Positions 53,696 through 64,000 of a stretch of 64,000 nucleotides of DNA are shown here, in pieces (the stretch's first letter is position 1; every line of letters starts with the position of its first letter). A model generated the notes under the pieces. The model did not search any database and was not told where the DNA came from. It was given only the letters and a program-made list of their open reading frames with translations. A program made the translations under genes and the position numbers. The stretch lies in NCBI GenBank assembly GCA_900542985.1, contig UQPQ01000003.1, forward strand, positions 25,917 through 89,916, read 5' to 3'. This stretch comes from an uncultured Bacteroides sp. Its GTDB lineage: Bacteria > Bacteroidota > Bacteroidia > Bacteroidales > Bacteroidaceae.

Positions 53696-56221
53696 TTAGT
53701 TTTTGTCTATATGCTCTTCATTCTGTTCTGGTAATTCCTGTTCCGAAGAAGATTCAGCAACACTTTCTTCCTCAGCTTCAGAAGTAACCTTACAAACAGA
53801 ACCTATCTGATCATTTCGCTTTTCAAGGTCAATCAGACGAACTCCTTGAGTAGCACGACCCATTATACGAACTTCGGCTACTTTCAGACGAATAGTAATA
53901 CCAGACTTGTTGATAATCATCAAATCATTTTCATCTGTTACTGATTTAATGGCAACCAATTCACCTGTCTTATCCGTAATATTCAGAGTTTTCACTCCCT
54001 TACCACCTCGATTCGTTTTACGGTAATCTTCAATATCAGAACGTTTTCCATACCCATTCTCAGAAACAACCATAATTGTTTCTTTCTGAGGATCTTTAAT
54101 ACAAATCATTCCTATTACCTCGTCTTTTCCATCCTCATCCAGTGTAATACCACGTACACCAGTAGCTGTACGTCCCATTTCACGCACTGCACTTTCATGG
54201 AAACGGATGGCACGACCATTGCGGTTCGCAATTACAATTTCATTGTTACCGTTTGTCATACGAACTTCAATTACGCGGTCGTCTTCACGTATAGTAATTG
54301 CATTAACTCCATTCTGACGTGGACGAGAATATTGTTCCAACAGTGTTTTCTTAATAACACCATTCTTTGTACAGAACAATACATAATGACTATTGATAAA
54401 CTCTGTATCATTCAAATTCTTCACACGCAGATAAGCTGTTACCATATCATCAGCATCAATATTCAGCAAGTTCTGAATAGCACGTCCCTTCGATGTCTTA
54501 TTGCCCTCCGGAATTTCATATACCTTCAGCCAGTAACATCTACCTTTCTGCGTAAAGAACATCATCGTATTATGCATTGTAGCAGGATAGATGTGTTCGA
54601 TGAAATCCTCGTCACGAGTTTCACTACCTTTCGAACCTACTCCCCCACGATTTTGAGCACGGAATTCAGAAAGCGGTGTACGTTTGATGTATCCCAAATG
54701 AGAAATTGTAATAACCATCTCATCATCTGCATAGAAATCTTCCGGATTAAATTCTTCCGAAGCATAGACAATTTCCGAACGACGTTTGTCACCGTACTTT
54801 TCTTTCACTTCTATCAATTCATCCTTAATGACTTTCTTACATAATTCATCATTAGTCAAGATTTCTTCGTAATATTGAATTTGCTTCATCAGTTCCTCAT
54901 ATTCAGCATGCAACTGATCCTGCATCAAACCAGTCAACTGGCGCAAACGCATTTCTACGATAGCACGTGCCTGAATTTCAGATAACTGGAAGCGTTCCAT
55001 CAAATTAGATATAGCCTCATTAGGAGTTTTGGCTGCACGAATGATACGAATTACTTCATCAATATTATCCGATGCAATAATCAAGCCTTCCAAAATATGA
55101 GCGCGTTCCTTCGCCTTACGCAAATCAAACTGTGTACGACGAATAACCACTTCATGGCGGTGTTCTACAAACAGACGAATTAAATCCTTCAGATTCAGCA
55201 ATTTCGGTCGTCCGTGTACTAATGCAATATTATTTACACCAAATGAAGTCTGCAATGCAGTCATCTTGAACAATTTGTTCAATACTACACTAGCGTTGGC
55301 ATCACGTTTTACATCAATTACGATGCGCATACCTTCACGGTCGGATTCATCGTTTACATACGAAATACCTTCTATTTTCTTTTCGTTTACCAAAGAAGCA
55401 ATATTTTCAATCAGCTCCTTCTTATTTACGTTATAAGGTATTTCATTAACGATAATTTTATCGTGTGTAGGGTGTGATTCTATATCTGTTTTGGCACGCA
55501 TCACCACACGTCCCCTACCGGTTTCGTATGCATCACGTACCCCACTGATTCCATAAATGTATCCTCCAGTCGGGAAGTCCGGTGCTTTTACATATTGCAT
55601 CAAGCCGTCTACATCTATTTCATTATTATCGATATAAGCAACACAAGCGTCAATAACCTCTGCCAAATTATGTGTAGGCATATTGGTAGCCATACCCACA
55701 GCAATACCAGATGCTCCATTTACCAAAAGATTCGGAATACGGGTTGGCATCACAGTTGGTTCCTGTAAGGTATCATCAAAGTTATTCTGGAAGTCCACAG
55801 TTTCTTTATAAAGATCCTGCATCATCTCTTCACCTATTTTTTTCAGACGAGCTTCCGTATAACGCATGGCAGCAGGACTATCACCATCAACCGAGCCGAA
55901 GTTACCCTGTCCATCTACCAACGGATAACGCATTGCCCAATCCTGAGCCATACGTACCAATGCACCGTACACAGAAGAGTCTCCATGCGGATGATATTTA
56001 CCTAATACCTCACCTACGATTCTCGCAGACTTTTTATATGGTTTGTCTGAAGTATTTCCCAGTTCCATCATTCCGTACAAAATACGGCGATGCACAGGCT
56101 TAAAACCATCTCTTACATCTGGGAGGGCGCGTGCTACGATTACAGACATAGAGTAGTCGATGTACGACGACTTCATTTCCTCTTCGATGTTGATTTTTAT
56201 AATTCTGTCTTGCTCTTGCAT
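53696..56221 (-). CDS. gyrA: DNA gyrase subunit A
   Basis: An 841-residue type II topoisomerase subunit. The catalytic Tyr121 is in [10 protein letters not shown]. The quinolone region reads [15 protein letters not shown]: Ser82 matches E. coli Ser83, while the residue matching E. coli Asp87 is Gly86. The six-bladed C-terminal DNA-wrapping domain contains [13 protein letters not shown], the GyrA-box equivalent of Q(R/K)RGG(R/K)G type, and repeats of the [19 protein letters not shown] kind. The tail is acidic ([20 protein letters not shown]). Confidence 0.97.
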   Translation of the reverse strand: MQEQDRIIKINIEEEMKSSYIDYSMSVIVARALPDVRDGFKPVHRRILYGMMELGNTSDKPYKKSARIVGEVLGKYHPHGDSSVYGALVRMAQDWAMRYPLVDGQGNFGSVDGDSPAAMRYTEARLKKIGEEMMQDLYKETVDFQNNFDDTLQEPTVMPTRIPNLLVNGASGIAVGMATNMPTHNLAEVIDACVAYIDNNEIDVDGLMQYVKAPDFPTGGYIYGISGVRDAYETGRGRVVMRAKTDIESHPTHDKIIVNEIPYNVNKKELIENIASLVNEKKIEGISYVNDESDREGMRIVIDVKRDANASVVLNKLFKMTALQTSFGVNNIALVHGRPKLLNLKDLIRLFVEHRHEVVIRRTQFDLRKAKERAHILEGLIIASDNIDEVIRIIRAAKTPNEAISNLMERFQLSEIQARAIVEMRLRQLTGLMQDQLHAEYEELMKQIQYYEEILTNDELCKKVIKDELIEVKEKYGDKRRSEIVYASEEFNPEDFYADDEMVITISHLGYIKRTPLSEFRAQNRGGVGSKGSETRDEDFIEHIYPATMHNTMMFFTQKGRCYWLKVYEIPEGNKTSKGRAIQNLLNIDADDMVTAYLRVKNLNDTEFINSHYVLFCTKNGVIKKTLLEQYSRPRQNGVNAITIREDDRVIEVRMTNGNNEIVIANRNGRAIRFHESAVREMGRTATGVRGITLDEDGKDEVIGMICIKDPQKETIMVVSENGYGKRSDIEDYRKTNRGGKGVKTLNITDKTGELVAIKSVTDENDLMIINKSGITIRLKVAEVRIMGRATQGVRLIDLEKRNDQIGSVCKVTSEAEEESVAESSSEQELPEQNEEHIDKN

Positions 56222-56645
56222 TTAAATTAAATTTATTATTATATCTCTTTAGTTCGATTGTTAAAAACCATGCTAAAGTACGACTTTTTATTGAATTGGC
56301 AAAACAAAAGCTCCAAGTTTTAAAAAGCATTCTATTTTTCAAAAAAAGAAAGAAAAACACTGTTTACGAACATAAAAAAGAACTTCCACCATAAAAAACA
56401 CGTACAATATACACATTCTTTCCTATCCCGAAAATCTCGTTGCATAACAAACTACTTCATTCTAAATCATTTAAACATCTACACATAGAAAGTAAACAAA
56501 AGAGCCACTACACGAAGATCAAACAATCAAAAAATTAACTTTCAGAACATAAAAACGCAATTTTCAAATTACAGCAAAAAAACAACAAAATGGCACACTA
56601 TTTGTTAAATACAAATAATAGAACTTTGGTTCTATATTTATAATG
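56222..56645. other. Intergenic region between divergent gyrA and clpC
   Basis: About 425 bases, very AT-rich. I see no exact -7 box for gyrA (the nearest is TACTTTAG on the minus strand near 56274) and no gene, repeat or RNA. The clpC -7 box follows at 56646-56653. Confidence 0.5.
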
Positions 56646-56653
56646 TATATTTG
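56646..56653 (+). promoter_or_regulatory. -7 element for clpC
   Basis: TATATTTG, with a TTTG at 56625-56628 (17 nt upstream). The transcript would have a very short leader before the ATG at 56668 or 56677. Confidence 0.55.
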
Positions 56654-56667
56654 CACATTGGAGAAAC

Positions 56668-59214
56668 ATGAATTTTATGGACAATCAAAATCAATTTACG
56701 CCACGAGTATCCGATATCATAGTATACAGCAAAGAGGAAGCTAACCGACTACGTAACAAGTATATCACCCCAGAACATTTGTTACTAGGTGTGATACGTG
56801 AAGGTACAGGAAAGGCTATTGAAATTTTACAAGATTTATACATTGATTTGAAAACTGTAAAGAAGGAACTTGAAGCCTCTTTGCGCGAAGAAGTTGATGA
56901 AACAGATACATACAACGAGAACATTGGTTTCAACGATCTTACAGCCAAGCTGCTTAAAATGAGCCTATTGGAGTCTCGCCTTATGAAATGTAAGTTCGCT
57001 GACACAGAACATATTTTATTAGCAATTATGAGAGAAAGCCAAAGCAAAGCATGTCAAATATTAGAAGAACATGAAGTTACTTATCAGAAAATAAGAGATC
57101 GTCTTATTCCTAAATCAGAACCTCAAAGTGGTCTTGATTTTGGGGAAGAAGATGAAGAAGAGGAAGGAATCCGCCGACATGGAAACGAGAACAACTCCCC
57201 TTTTGAATCTGATACACAACAAACTACCCGTACCCGCCAACAAAAGCCTACTAACGATACCCCTGTACTCGATTCATTCGGTACCGACATGACAAAAGCC
57301 GCTTCAGAGGGCAAACTAGATCCGGTAGTAGGACGCGAAAAGGAAATTGAACGTTTAGCACAGATTCTAAGCCGAAGAAAGAAAAACAACCCTATTCTGA
57401 TAGGCGAACCGGGAGTCGGTAAATCTGCCATTGTAGAAGGACTGGCATTACGCATTGTGGAAAAGAAAGTATCACGTATCCTGTTCGACAAACGCGTGAT
57501 AGCCCTTGATATGACTGCCGTTGTAGCAGGAACCAAATACCGCGGACAGTTTGAAGAGCGAATTCGTTCTATCCTTAATGAGTTGAAAAAGAACCCGGAT
57601 ATCATCTTGTTTATCGACGAAATCCACAATATTGTAGGTGCAGGATCTGCTGCCGGTTCTATGGATGCTGCCAATATGCTGAAACCAGCGTTAGCCCGAG
57701 GAGAAATACAATGTATCGGTGCTACTACATTGGACGAATACAGACAAAATATCGAAAAAGACGGAGCTTTAGAGCGACGCTTCCAAAAAGTATTAGTAGA
57801 GCCTACTACTCCCGAAGAGACATTGCAGATTCTGAAAAATATTAAGGAAAAATACGAAGAGCATCACAACGTAAACTATACAGAGGAAGCTCTTGAGGCA
57901 TGTGTCAAATTGGCAGACCGCTATATAACCGACCGCAACTTCCCCGACAAAGCGATTGATGCTTTGGATGAAGCAGGTTCACGTGTGCATCTGACCAATA
58001 TCACCGCGCCCAAAGAACTGGAAGAGCAGGAAAAGCTGATTGAAGAAACCCGTAACCATAAAAACGAGGCAGTACGTTTACAGAACTTCGAATTAGCTGC
58101 CAGTTTCCGGGATCAGGAAAAGAAATATATAGAGAAACTGGAGGAGATGAAGCAAGCGTGGGAAGAGAGTTTGAAGGAAAACCGAGAAACAGTAGACGAA
58201 ACGCAGATAGCAGATGTTGTTTCAATGATGTCTGGTATCCCGGTACAACGCATGGCACAAGCCGAAGGAATCAAGCTTCGTGGAATGAAAGAGGAGTTGC
58301 TGTCTAAAGTCATTGCACAGGATAAAGCCGTAGACACCCTAGTGAAAGCTATCCGCCGAAGCCGTGTTGGACTGAAAGACCCTAACAAGCCTATAGGAAC
58401 ATTTTTGTTCTTAGGACCTACCGGTGTAGGTAAGACACACTTGGCCAAGGAATTATCCAAACTTATGTTTGGCTCTGCTGATGCACTGATTCGTATCGAT
58501 ATGAGCGAGTACATGGAAAAATTTACAGTGTCTCGTCTTGTAGGAGCTCCTCCGGGATACGTAGGCTACGAAGAAGGTGGACAACTGACAGAGAAAGTAC
58601 GACGCAAACCCTACTCCATCGTATTGCTGGACGAAATAGAGAAAGCGCACTCCGATGTATTCAATCTTCTACTTCAGGTAATGGATGAAGGAAGACTGAC
58701 CGACAGTTACGGACGGACAGTGGATTTTAAAAATACAGTCATTATTATGACTTCCAACATTGGCACCCGTCAACTTAAGGAGTTTGGAAAAGGTATTGGA
58801 TTTGCTGCCCAAACACGTATCGACGAAAAAGAGCATTCACGCAGCGTAATCACCAAAGCACTCAATAAATCGTTTGCTCCGGAATTCATCAATCGTTTGG
58901 ACGAAATCATCACTTTCGACCAGCTGGATATAGAAGCACTCCAGAAAATTGTCGAAATTGAATTAAAAGGGCTATATAAACGTATTGAAAATCTGGGATA
59001 TAAGCTTTCTATCGACGAAGAAGCAAAACGCTACGTAGCTTCTCAAGGATATGATGTGCAATTTGGTGCACGTCCTTTGAAACGGTCTATCCAAAACAAT
59101 CTGGAAGACGGTTTGGCCGAACTGATACTGAATGAAGACCCTCAAAGCGGTGATACATTACATGTTTACATGGATGAAAACGGAAAAGAAATCCGCATGA
59201 AGGTAGAGAAATAA
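56668..59214 (+). CDS. clpC: ATP-dependent Clp protease ATP-binding subunit ClpC
   Basis: An 848-residue AAA+ unfoldase feeding ClpP. The N-domain repeats start FTPRVSDIIVYSKEEANRLR. A linker with acidic and Gln/Thr-rich low complexity spans about 155-200. AAA-1 has Walker A GEPGVGKSAIVEG (about 248-260). A middle UVR-like coiled coil has FELAASFRDQEKKYIEKL. AAA-2 has GPTGVGKTHLAKE (about 588). The Met at 56677 (MDNQ) is an alternative start favoured by homologues; the earlier one leaves almost no leader. Confidence 0.96.
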   Translation: MNFMDNQNQFTPRVSDIIVYSKEEANRLRNKYITPEHLLLGVIREGTGKAIEILQDLYIDLKTVKKELEASLREEVDETDTYNENIGFNDLTAKLLKMSLLESRLMKCKFADTEHILLAIMRESQSKACQILEEHEVTYQKIRDRLIPKSEPQSGLDFGEEDEEEEGIRRHGNENNSPFESDTQQTTRTRQQKPTNDTPVLDSFGTDMTKAASEGKLDPVVGREKEIERLAQILSRRKKNNPILIGEPGVGKSAIVEGLALRIVEKKVSRILFDKRVIALDMTAVVAGTKYRGQFEERIRSILNELKKNPDIILFIDEIHNIVGAGSAAGSMDAANMLKPALARGEIQCIGATTLDEYRQNIEKDGALERRFQKVLVEPTTPEETLQILKNIKEKYEEHHNVNYTEEALEACVKLADRYITDRNFPDKAIDALDEAGSRVHLTNITAPKELEEQEKLIEETRNHKNEAVRLQNFELAASFRDQEKKYIEKLEEMKQAWEESLKENRETVDETQIADVVSMMSGIPVQRMAQAEGIKLRGMKEELLSKVIAQDKAVDTLVKAIRRSRVGLKDPNKPIGTFLFLGPTGVGKTHLAKELSKLMFGSADALIRIDMSEYMEKFTVSRLVGAPPGYVGYEEGGQLTEKVRRKPYSIVLLDEIEKAHSDVFNLLLQVMDEGRLTDSYGRTVDFKNTVIIMTSNIGTRQLKEFGKGIGFAAQTRIDEKEHSRSVITKALNKSFAPEFINRLDEIITFDQLDIEALQKIVEIELKGLYKRIENLGYKLSIDEEAKRYVASQGYDVQFGARPLKRSIQNNLEDGLAELILNEDPQSGDTLHVYMDENGKEIRMKVEK

Positions 59215-59239
59215 GTTTTATTGGCTTGAATACAGACAA

Positions 59240-59272
59240 AATGTCAGACGATATTCGTCTGGCATTTTTTTT
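59240..59272 (+). terminator. Terminator after clpC
   Basis: TGTCAGACG pairs with CGTCTGGCA (one G-U), loop ATATT, then eight T. Confidence 0.85.
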
Positions 59273-59325
59273 GCGATAAATACCACGTAAATTAGAAAAC
59301 ATAATAATTAAAACTTATTAAAGAT

Positions 59326-61371
59326 ATGCAGAAAGGTAACATTGGGGTTACTACTGAAAACATATTCCCCATCATCAAAAAGTTCTTGTACAGCGATCAT
59401 GAAATATTTCTTCGCGAACTAGTATCAAATGCCGTAGATGCAACCCAAAAGTTGAAAACATATGCTTCTAAAGGTGAATTCAAAGGAGAAATGGGCAATC
59501 TTACCATTCATGTAAAGGTAGACAAGGAAACAATTACCATTTCGGATAGAGGTATTGGTCTGACAGCTGAAGAAATCGAAAAATACATCAACCAGATTGC
59601 ATTCTCAGGAGCCAACGATTTCCTTGAAAAATATAAAGACGATGCCAATGCCATTATCGGACACTTTGGTTTGGGATTCTACTCAGCATTCATGGTAGCC
59701 CAAAAAGTAGAAATCGTAACTAAATCTTATAAAGAAGGGGCACAAGCTGTAAAATGGACTTGTGACGGAAGTCCTGAGTTTACACTGGAAGAAACTGAAA
59801 AGGCAGACCGAGGTACAGATATTATCCTGTATATTGACGATGATTGCAAAGAATTCCTTGAAGAATCTCGTATTCAGGGATTGCTGAATAAATACTGCCG
59901 TTTCTTAGCCGTACCGGTAGCATTTGGAAAGAAGAAAGAATGGAAAGACGGAAAACAGGTAGAAACAGAAGAAGATAATCTGATAAACGATACATGCCCT
60001 ATTTGGACTAAAAAGCCAAGCGAATTGCAAGACGAAGACTACAAAAAGTTCTACCGTGACTTGTATCCAATGTCGGACGAACCTTTGTTCTGGATTCATC
60101 TGAATGTAGACTATCCATTCAACCTGACTGGAGTGCTGTACTTCCCGAAAATCAAGAGCAATATTGATTTACAGAAGAACAAAATCCAATTGTACTGCAA
60201 TCAAGTATATGTAACTGATTCTGTAGAAGGTATTGTACCCGACTTCCTGACACTGCTTCATGGAGTAATCGATTCTCCGGATATTCCGCTGAATGTATCA
60301 CGTTCTTACCTGCAAAGCGATTCGAATGTGAAGAAAATCTCTACCTATATCACTAAAAAAGTAGCAGACCGCTTGCAGTCTATCTTTAAGAACGACCGCA
60401 ATGAGTTTGAATCAAAATGGGATGACTTAAAGATTTTCATCAACTACGGAATGCTTACTCAGGAAGATTTCTATGAGAAAGCAAACAAGTTTGCCCTACT
60501 CAAGGATACAGACGGAAAATATTATACATTCGAAGAGTATCAGACGCTGATTAAAGACAACCAGACAGATAAAGAAGGAAACCTTATTTATTTGTATGCA
60601 ACCAATAAAGACGACCAGTATACTTACATTGATAGTGCAAAGAACAAAGGCTACAACGTATTAATTATGGATGGTCAGCTTGATGTTCCTATGATTAATA
60701 TGCTGGAACAGAAGTTGGAAAAGAGTCGTTTCACTCGTGTAGACAGCGATGTAATCGACCGTCTGATTGTGAAAGAAGAGCAAAAAGGCGAAGAACTGGC
60801 TGCTGATAAACGTGAAATGCTGGCAACTGTATTCAAAGGACAACTTCCTAAGGTACAGAAGACAGAATTCCATGTAGAAACTCAAGCCATGGGAGAAACT
60901 GCAGCTCCGATTATCATTACTCAGGCCGAATATATGCGACGTATGAAAGAAATGGCTTCTATACAGCCAGGTATGAGTTTCTATGGAGAAATGCCGGATA
61001 TGTTCAACCTTGTATTGAACAGCGACCACAAACTGATTAAACAAGTACTGGAAAATGCTGAAAGCTCTTGTTCTGAACAGTTGGTTCCTGTTGAATCGGA
61101 AATTGCGATGTTGAAACTGCGTCAAAGCGAGTTGCACAAAGCACATGAAGGCAAAAAAGACGAAGAAATTCCAACAAGCGAAAAAGACGAACTGAACAAC
61201 ATTGACAAGAAACTGGAAGAACAGAAAAACCAGAAAGATTCAATCATCAGTGCTTATGCAGCAGGAAATAAGGTTGTACATCAGTTGATAGACCTGGCAC
61301 TGCTTCAAAACAATATGCTGAAAGGAGAAGCTCTGACCAATTTCGTAAAACGAAGCATTGAAATGATTTAA
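59326..61371 (+). CDS. htpG: Molecular chaperone HtpG (Hsp90)
   Basis: A 681-residue Hsp90 chaperone. The GHKL ATPase domain has EIFLRELVSNAVDATQKL, ISDRGIGLTAEEIEKYI and IIGHFGLGFYSAFMVA (about 100-115). The middle domain has the catalytic-loop Arg in LNVSRSYLQSD. The C-terminal dimerisation part contains a charged Lys/Glu stretch (KLEEQKNQKD). It is slightly longer than E. coli HtpG, as usual in Bacteroidetes. No clear -7 box was found in the gap after clpC. Confidence 0.97.
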   Translation: MQKGNIGVTTENIFPIIKKFLYSDHEIFLRELVSNAVDATQKLKTYASKGEFKGEMGNLTIHVKVDKETITISDRGIGLTAEEIEKYINQIAFSGANDFLEKYKDDANAIIGHFGLGFYSAFMVAQKVEIVTKSYKEGAQAVKWTCDGSPEFTLEETEKADRGTDIILYIDDDCKEFLEESRIQGLLNKYCRFLAVPVAFGKKKEWKDGKQVETEEDNLINDTCPIWTKKPSELQDEDYKKFYRDLYPMSDEPLFWIHLNVDYPFNLTGVLYFPKIKSNIDLQKNKIQLYCNQVYVTDSVEGIVPDFLTLLHGVIDSPDIPLNVSRSYLQSDSNVKKISTYITKKVADRLQSIFKNDRNEFESKWDDLKIFINYGMLTQEDFYEKANKFALLKDTDGKYYTFEEYQTLIKDNQTDKEGNLIYLYATNKDDQYTYIDSAKNKGYNVLIMDGQLDVPMINMLEQKLEKSRFTRVDSDVIDRLIVKEEQKGEELAADKREMLATVFKGQLPKVQKTEFHVETQAMGETAAPIIITQAEYMRRMKEMASIQPGMSFYGEMPDMFNLVLNSDHKLIKQVLENAESSCSEQLVPVESEIAMLKLRQSELHKAHEGKKDEEIPTSEKDELNNIDKKLEEQKNQKDSIISAYAAGNKVVHQLIDLALLQNNMLKGEALTNFVKRSIEMI

Positions 61372-61413
61372 CAATATTCGTTTTGTGATATAAAGCATAA
61401 GAAAGACTAAGGT

Positions 61414-61471
61414 AAATCCCCTTACTTGATATGATATCTGTATTATCATGCTCAAGCAAGGGGATTTTTTT
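61414..61471 (+). terminator. Terminator after htpG
   Basis: AAATCCCCTTACTTGA pairs with TCAAGCAAGGGGATTT with one mismatch, 22-nt loop, followed by a T-run. Confidence 0.8.
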
Positions 61472-61498
61472 ATCGTCTTTAATAAAAACCCGACATTA

Positions 61499-61531
61499 TT
61501 TGATGTCTGAATCACTTTTTCACTATCTTTG
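61499..61531 (+). promoter_or_regulatory. Promoter of the patatin-like gene
   Basis: -33 TTTG (61499-61502), a 21-nt spacer, -7 TATCTTTG (61524-61531), 29 nt before the ATG. Confidence 0.65.
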
Positions 61532-61560
61532 GAAGAAACGTTGTAACTTACATTTTCCGA

Positions 61561-63866
61561 ATGAAAAAAATACTCTATATTTTTTGTTGCCTGATACTAT
61601 GCACATATTCTCTTAAAGCCCAAAAAGTTGGACTGGTATTAAGTGGTGGTGGAGCCAAAGGAATCACCCACATTGGTATTATCCGTGCTTTAGAGGAAAA
61701 CAATATTCCGATAGACTATATTACAGGCACCTCCATGGGAGCGATTGTCGGTTCACTCTATGCAATGGGATACTCTCCCGACGACATGGAAAAGCTTTTA
61801 AAATCGGACGACTTCAAACGCTGGTATTCGGGTAACATTGAAGAGAAATACATTTACTATTTCAAGCGAAACGCTCCAACTCCCGAATTTATAAACATAC
61901 GAGTATCTCTTAAGAACCCCTTAAATAAGGTAAAAACACAGTTTTTGCCTCCCAGTGTAGTGGATCCTACACAAATGAATATTGCTTTTTTAGAGCTTTT
62001 CGGACAAGCAACAGCTTCTTGCCAGGGTGACTTCGACAAACTGTTTGTCCCTTTTCGCTGCGTAGCTTCGGATGTATACAATAAACGTCCGATTATCTTC
62101 CGAAAAGGAGATTTAGGGGATGCAGTCCGCGCCTCCATGAGTTTTCCTGCCATGTTTAAGCCCATTGAAATCGATTCTGTTTTAGCATATGACGGAGGTA
62201 TCTACAATAATTTCCCTGTCAATATCATGACTGAAGACTTCCACCCGGATATTATCATAGGAAGTGTAGTCAGCTCCAATCCCGGAAAACCTGAATTGGG
62301 CAATATTATGGGACAACTTGAAAATATGATCATGCAAAAGACAGACTATACCCTTCCCGATTCGCTGGGTATTCTGATGACTTTTAAATACACAGACGTC
62401 AACTTAATGGACTTTAAGCGTTTTGACGAACTGCACGATATCGGATACAACCGTACTATCCAACTGATGGATTCTATTAAATCCCGTATTTCCCGCCGCA
62501 CCAATTACAGACAATTGGAACGCAAACGTATGGTATACAAAAATTACATGCCCGAACTTCGCTTTCGGAAAATTATAATCCATGGTGGTAATGAACAGCA
62601 AAAAAAATATATTGCCAAAGAATTTCATTCCTCAGAGAATGAAATTTTTTCTCTGGAAGATTTTCGTGTAGGATATTTCCGGTTAATGTCGGACAATATG
62701 ATATCTGAAATCATTCCCCATGCAATATACAACAGCTCTGACCATACTTTCGATCTTGACTTAAAAATTACCATGGCAGATGATCTTTCTCTTCGTGTAG
62801 GGGAAATATAGCCTCCAATGGCTCCAATCAGATCTATGCGGGTGCTACTTATTATAACCTGAACAATTATGCGAAAGAACTTTCATTAGACGGACATTTA
62901 GGTCAGATTTATAACAGCATACAAATTGCAGGAAGACTGGACCTCCCTACCCATCTGCCTACATCCTGCCGTCTGGTAGCTTCACTATCCTCTTTTGATT
63001 ATTTTAAGCAGGAAAAACTATTCACTACTGGAAGTACGGCCGTATTCAATAAAAAGAAAGAAGATTTTGTCAAGCTCTTTGTTTCTTTTCCCTTTTTAAG
63101 CAGACAAAAGGCTGAGTTTGGTATAGGTATAGCCAAATTGCAAGACCAATACTTCCAAACCAACGTGATAGATTTTAATAATGCCCAACACGACCGTAGC
63201 CGCTACACTATTTTTGGCGGTTCAGTAGCTTTAGACGGAAACACATTGAATAGCCGTCAATATGCAACCGAAGGACGCAGAGAAAGACTTGTTGCGCAAA
63301 TCTATACCGGCACAGAACGTTATCGGGCGGGAACAGAAGCCTCCGACCCATACAAAGGAAGCTATAAGTATATCCAGTCGTGGTTGCAATTGTCGTACGA
63401 AATGGAACGTTACTTCCCTTTAACATCGAAGTTTTCTTTGGGAAATTACATCAAGGCCTATTACTCTTCCCGAAACTTCAGTCACAACTATACGGCTACT
63501 ATGATGCAAGCTGGAGAGTTTGCCCCAACTGCACATAGTAAAATTACCTACAACGAAGCTTTCCGGGCTAATCAGTTTATCGGTGCGGGTATCATGCCGG
63601 TGTATCAAATTACTCCGGTTTTCCAAGTTCGTACAGAAATCTACGGATTTGCCCCCATATTCCCTATAGAAAGAGACCAATCTTCGAATGCTACTTATGG
63701 AAATTTATTTCATCGGATAGAATATATGGGAGAATTATCTTTAGTGATTAAGTTACCTTTCGGGGCTATCAGCGCCTATCTAAACCACTATAGCTCACCA
63801 TCTAAGAACTGGAATATAGGTATTACATTAGGATGGCAAATATTCAATTCACGATTCATGGACTAA
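61561..63866 (+). pseudogene. Patatin-like phospholipase with C-terminal outer-membrane barrel, frameshifted
   Basis: A full-length homologue would be about 768 residues: signal peptide (MKKILYIFCCLILCTYSLKA), patatin domain, POTRA-like part and an outer-membrane beta-barrel. The first frame runs 61561-62811. It has the oxyanion GGGAKG, Ser58 in GTSMG and Asp in AYDGG, so the lipase is intact. It stops at 62809-62811, right after LRVGEI. One frame over, the sequence continues without a break as NIASNGSNQIYAGATYY, through barrel strands to FNSRFMD at 63866. One extra G in the GGGG at 62800-62803 would restore RVGGNIAS. So a single-base deletion in a G-run separates the barrel from the lipase. 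It is either a real frameshift, phase variation or a sequencing error. Confidence 0.88.
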
Positions 63867-63893
63867 AAAAGATTACAAAAAATTGATAGAATA

Positions 63894-63925
63894 TTTGGAT
63901 ATATCAAAAGAAGTCCATACCTTTG
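63894..63925 (+). promoter_or_regulatory. Promoter of tRNA-Arg
   Basis: -33 TTTG (63894-63897), 20-nt spacer, -7 TACCTTTG (63918-63925), 22 nt before the tRNA. Confidence 0.7.
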
Positions 63926-63947
63926 CACCCGTCAAACAAAAAGATAT

Positions 63948-64000
63948 GGCCGCGTAGCTCAACTGAATAGAGTAGCTGACTACGGATCAGCCGGTTACAG
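63948..64000 (+). tRNA. tRNA-Arg (ACG), 3' end outside the window
   Basis: Begins GGCCGCGTAGCTCAACTGAA. The anticodon stem GCTGA/TCAGC encloses CTACGGA, giving anticodon ACG (arginine, CGN codons, normally A34 to inosine). The window ends in the variable region/T-arm. Confidence 0.9.

Overview
The window reads as the chromosome of a gut-type Bacteroidales, most likely Bacteroides or Phocaeicola. I infer this from recurrent promoters of the Bacteroidetes form (-33 TTTG, -7 TAnnTTTG), the near absence of Shine-Dalgarno sites, and lineage-typical families: a flavodoxin with a DUF2023 partner, DUF3078, DUF1460, an HU-CCDC81/SPOR protein, a TatA-only locus and a stand-alone HSDR_N protein. Almost every gene has a recognisable family. 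The content is mostly core metabolism with a few accessory or decaying patches.

Layout. 1-2.1 kb: end of dapF, a small His/Lys-rich lipoprotein, fldA and DUF2023. 2.2-6.3 kb: a redox cluster with tatA, an exported flavodoxin-like protein, a divergent AraC regulator and two aldo/keto reductases, one carrying a twin-arginine signal. 6.4-7.0 kb: a truncated integrase next to two identical tRNA-Lys genes. 7.1-10.1 kb: ndk, a GC-rich 42-nt repeat, an MBL-fold hydrolase and a frameshifted cbiA. 10.2-17.2 kb: tRNA-Gly and a complete [FeFe]-hydrogenase operon (hydA-hydE-hydG-hydF), preceded by FHA and SPOR-domain genes. 17.3-25.3 kb: UDP-glucose dehydrogenase, a CBM9-like protein, an SDR, an HxlR/cupin divergent pair, a truncated flavodoxin, a PH-domain protein and an S9 peptidase. 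25.4-29 kb: yidC and pyrG. 29-36.3 kb: DUF3078, a TRIC channel and DUF1460 on the plus strand, then the pyrB-pyrI-flavin reductase-OMP-glyA operon on the minus strand. 36.7-44.7 kb: a class A PBP, an ExoX-C-like protein, a Nif3-like protein, a zinc-ribbon protein, an HSDR_N protein, AMP nucleosidase and holA. 44.7-46.5 kb: an AT-rich gene desert with repeated TACAAA/TTTGTA motifs upstream of an XRE regulator, then a tandem pair of related hairpins. 46.5-64 kb: pyrK-pyrD, trmD, ligA, dapA, a TPR-like protein, gyrA, clpC, htpG, a frameshifted patatin/outer-membrane protein and the start of tRNA-Arg.

How the genes fit together. Pyrimidine synthesis is well represented (pyrB, pyrI, pyrG, pyrK, pyrD), and dapA and dapF supply diaminopimelate and lysine. 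The hydrogenase operon encodes both a catalytic subunit and all three maturases, so it should be self-sufficient for H-cluster assembly. The two frameshifts (cbiA, patatin) may be real inactivations or assembly errors. I found no CRISPR array, prophage, transposase, secretion cluster or clearly undescribed multi-gene system. The most unusual signals are non-coding (42-nt repeats, AT-rich operator-like cluster, covarying tandem hairpins), together with the atypical hydrogenase motifs and the Tat/flavodoxin/aldo-keto reductase neighbourhood.
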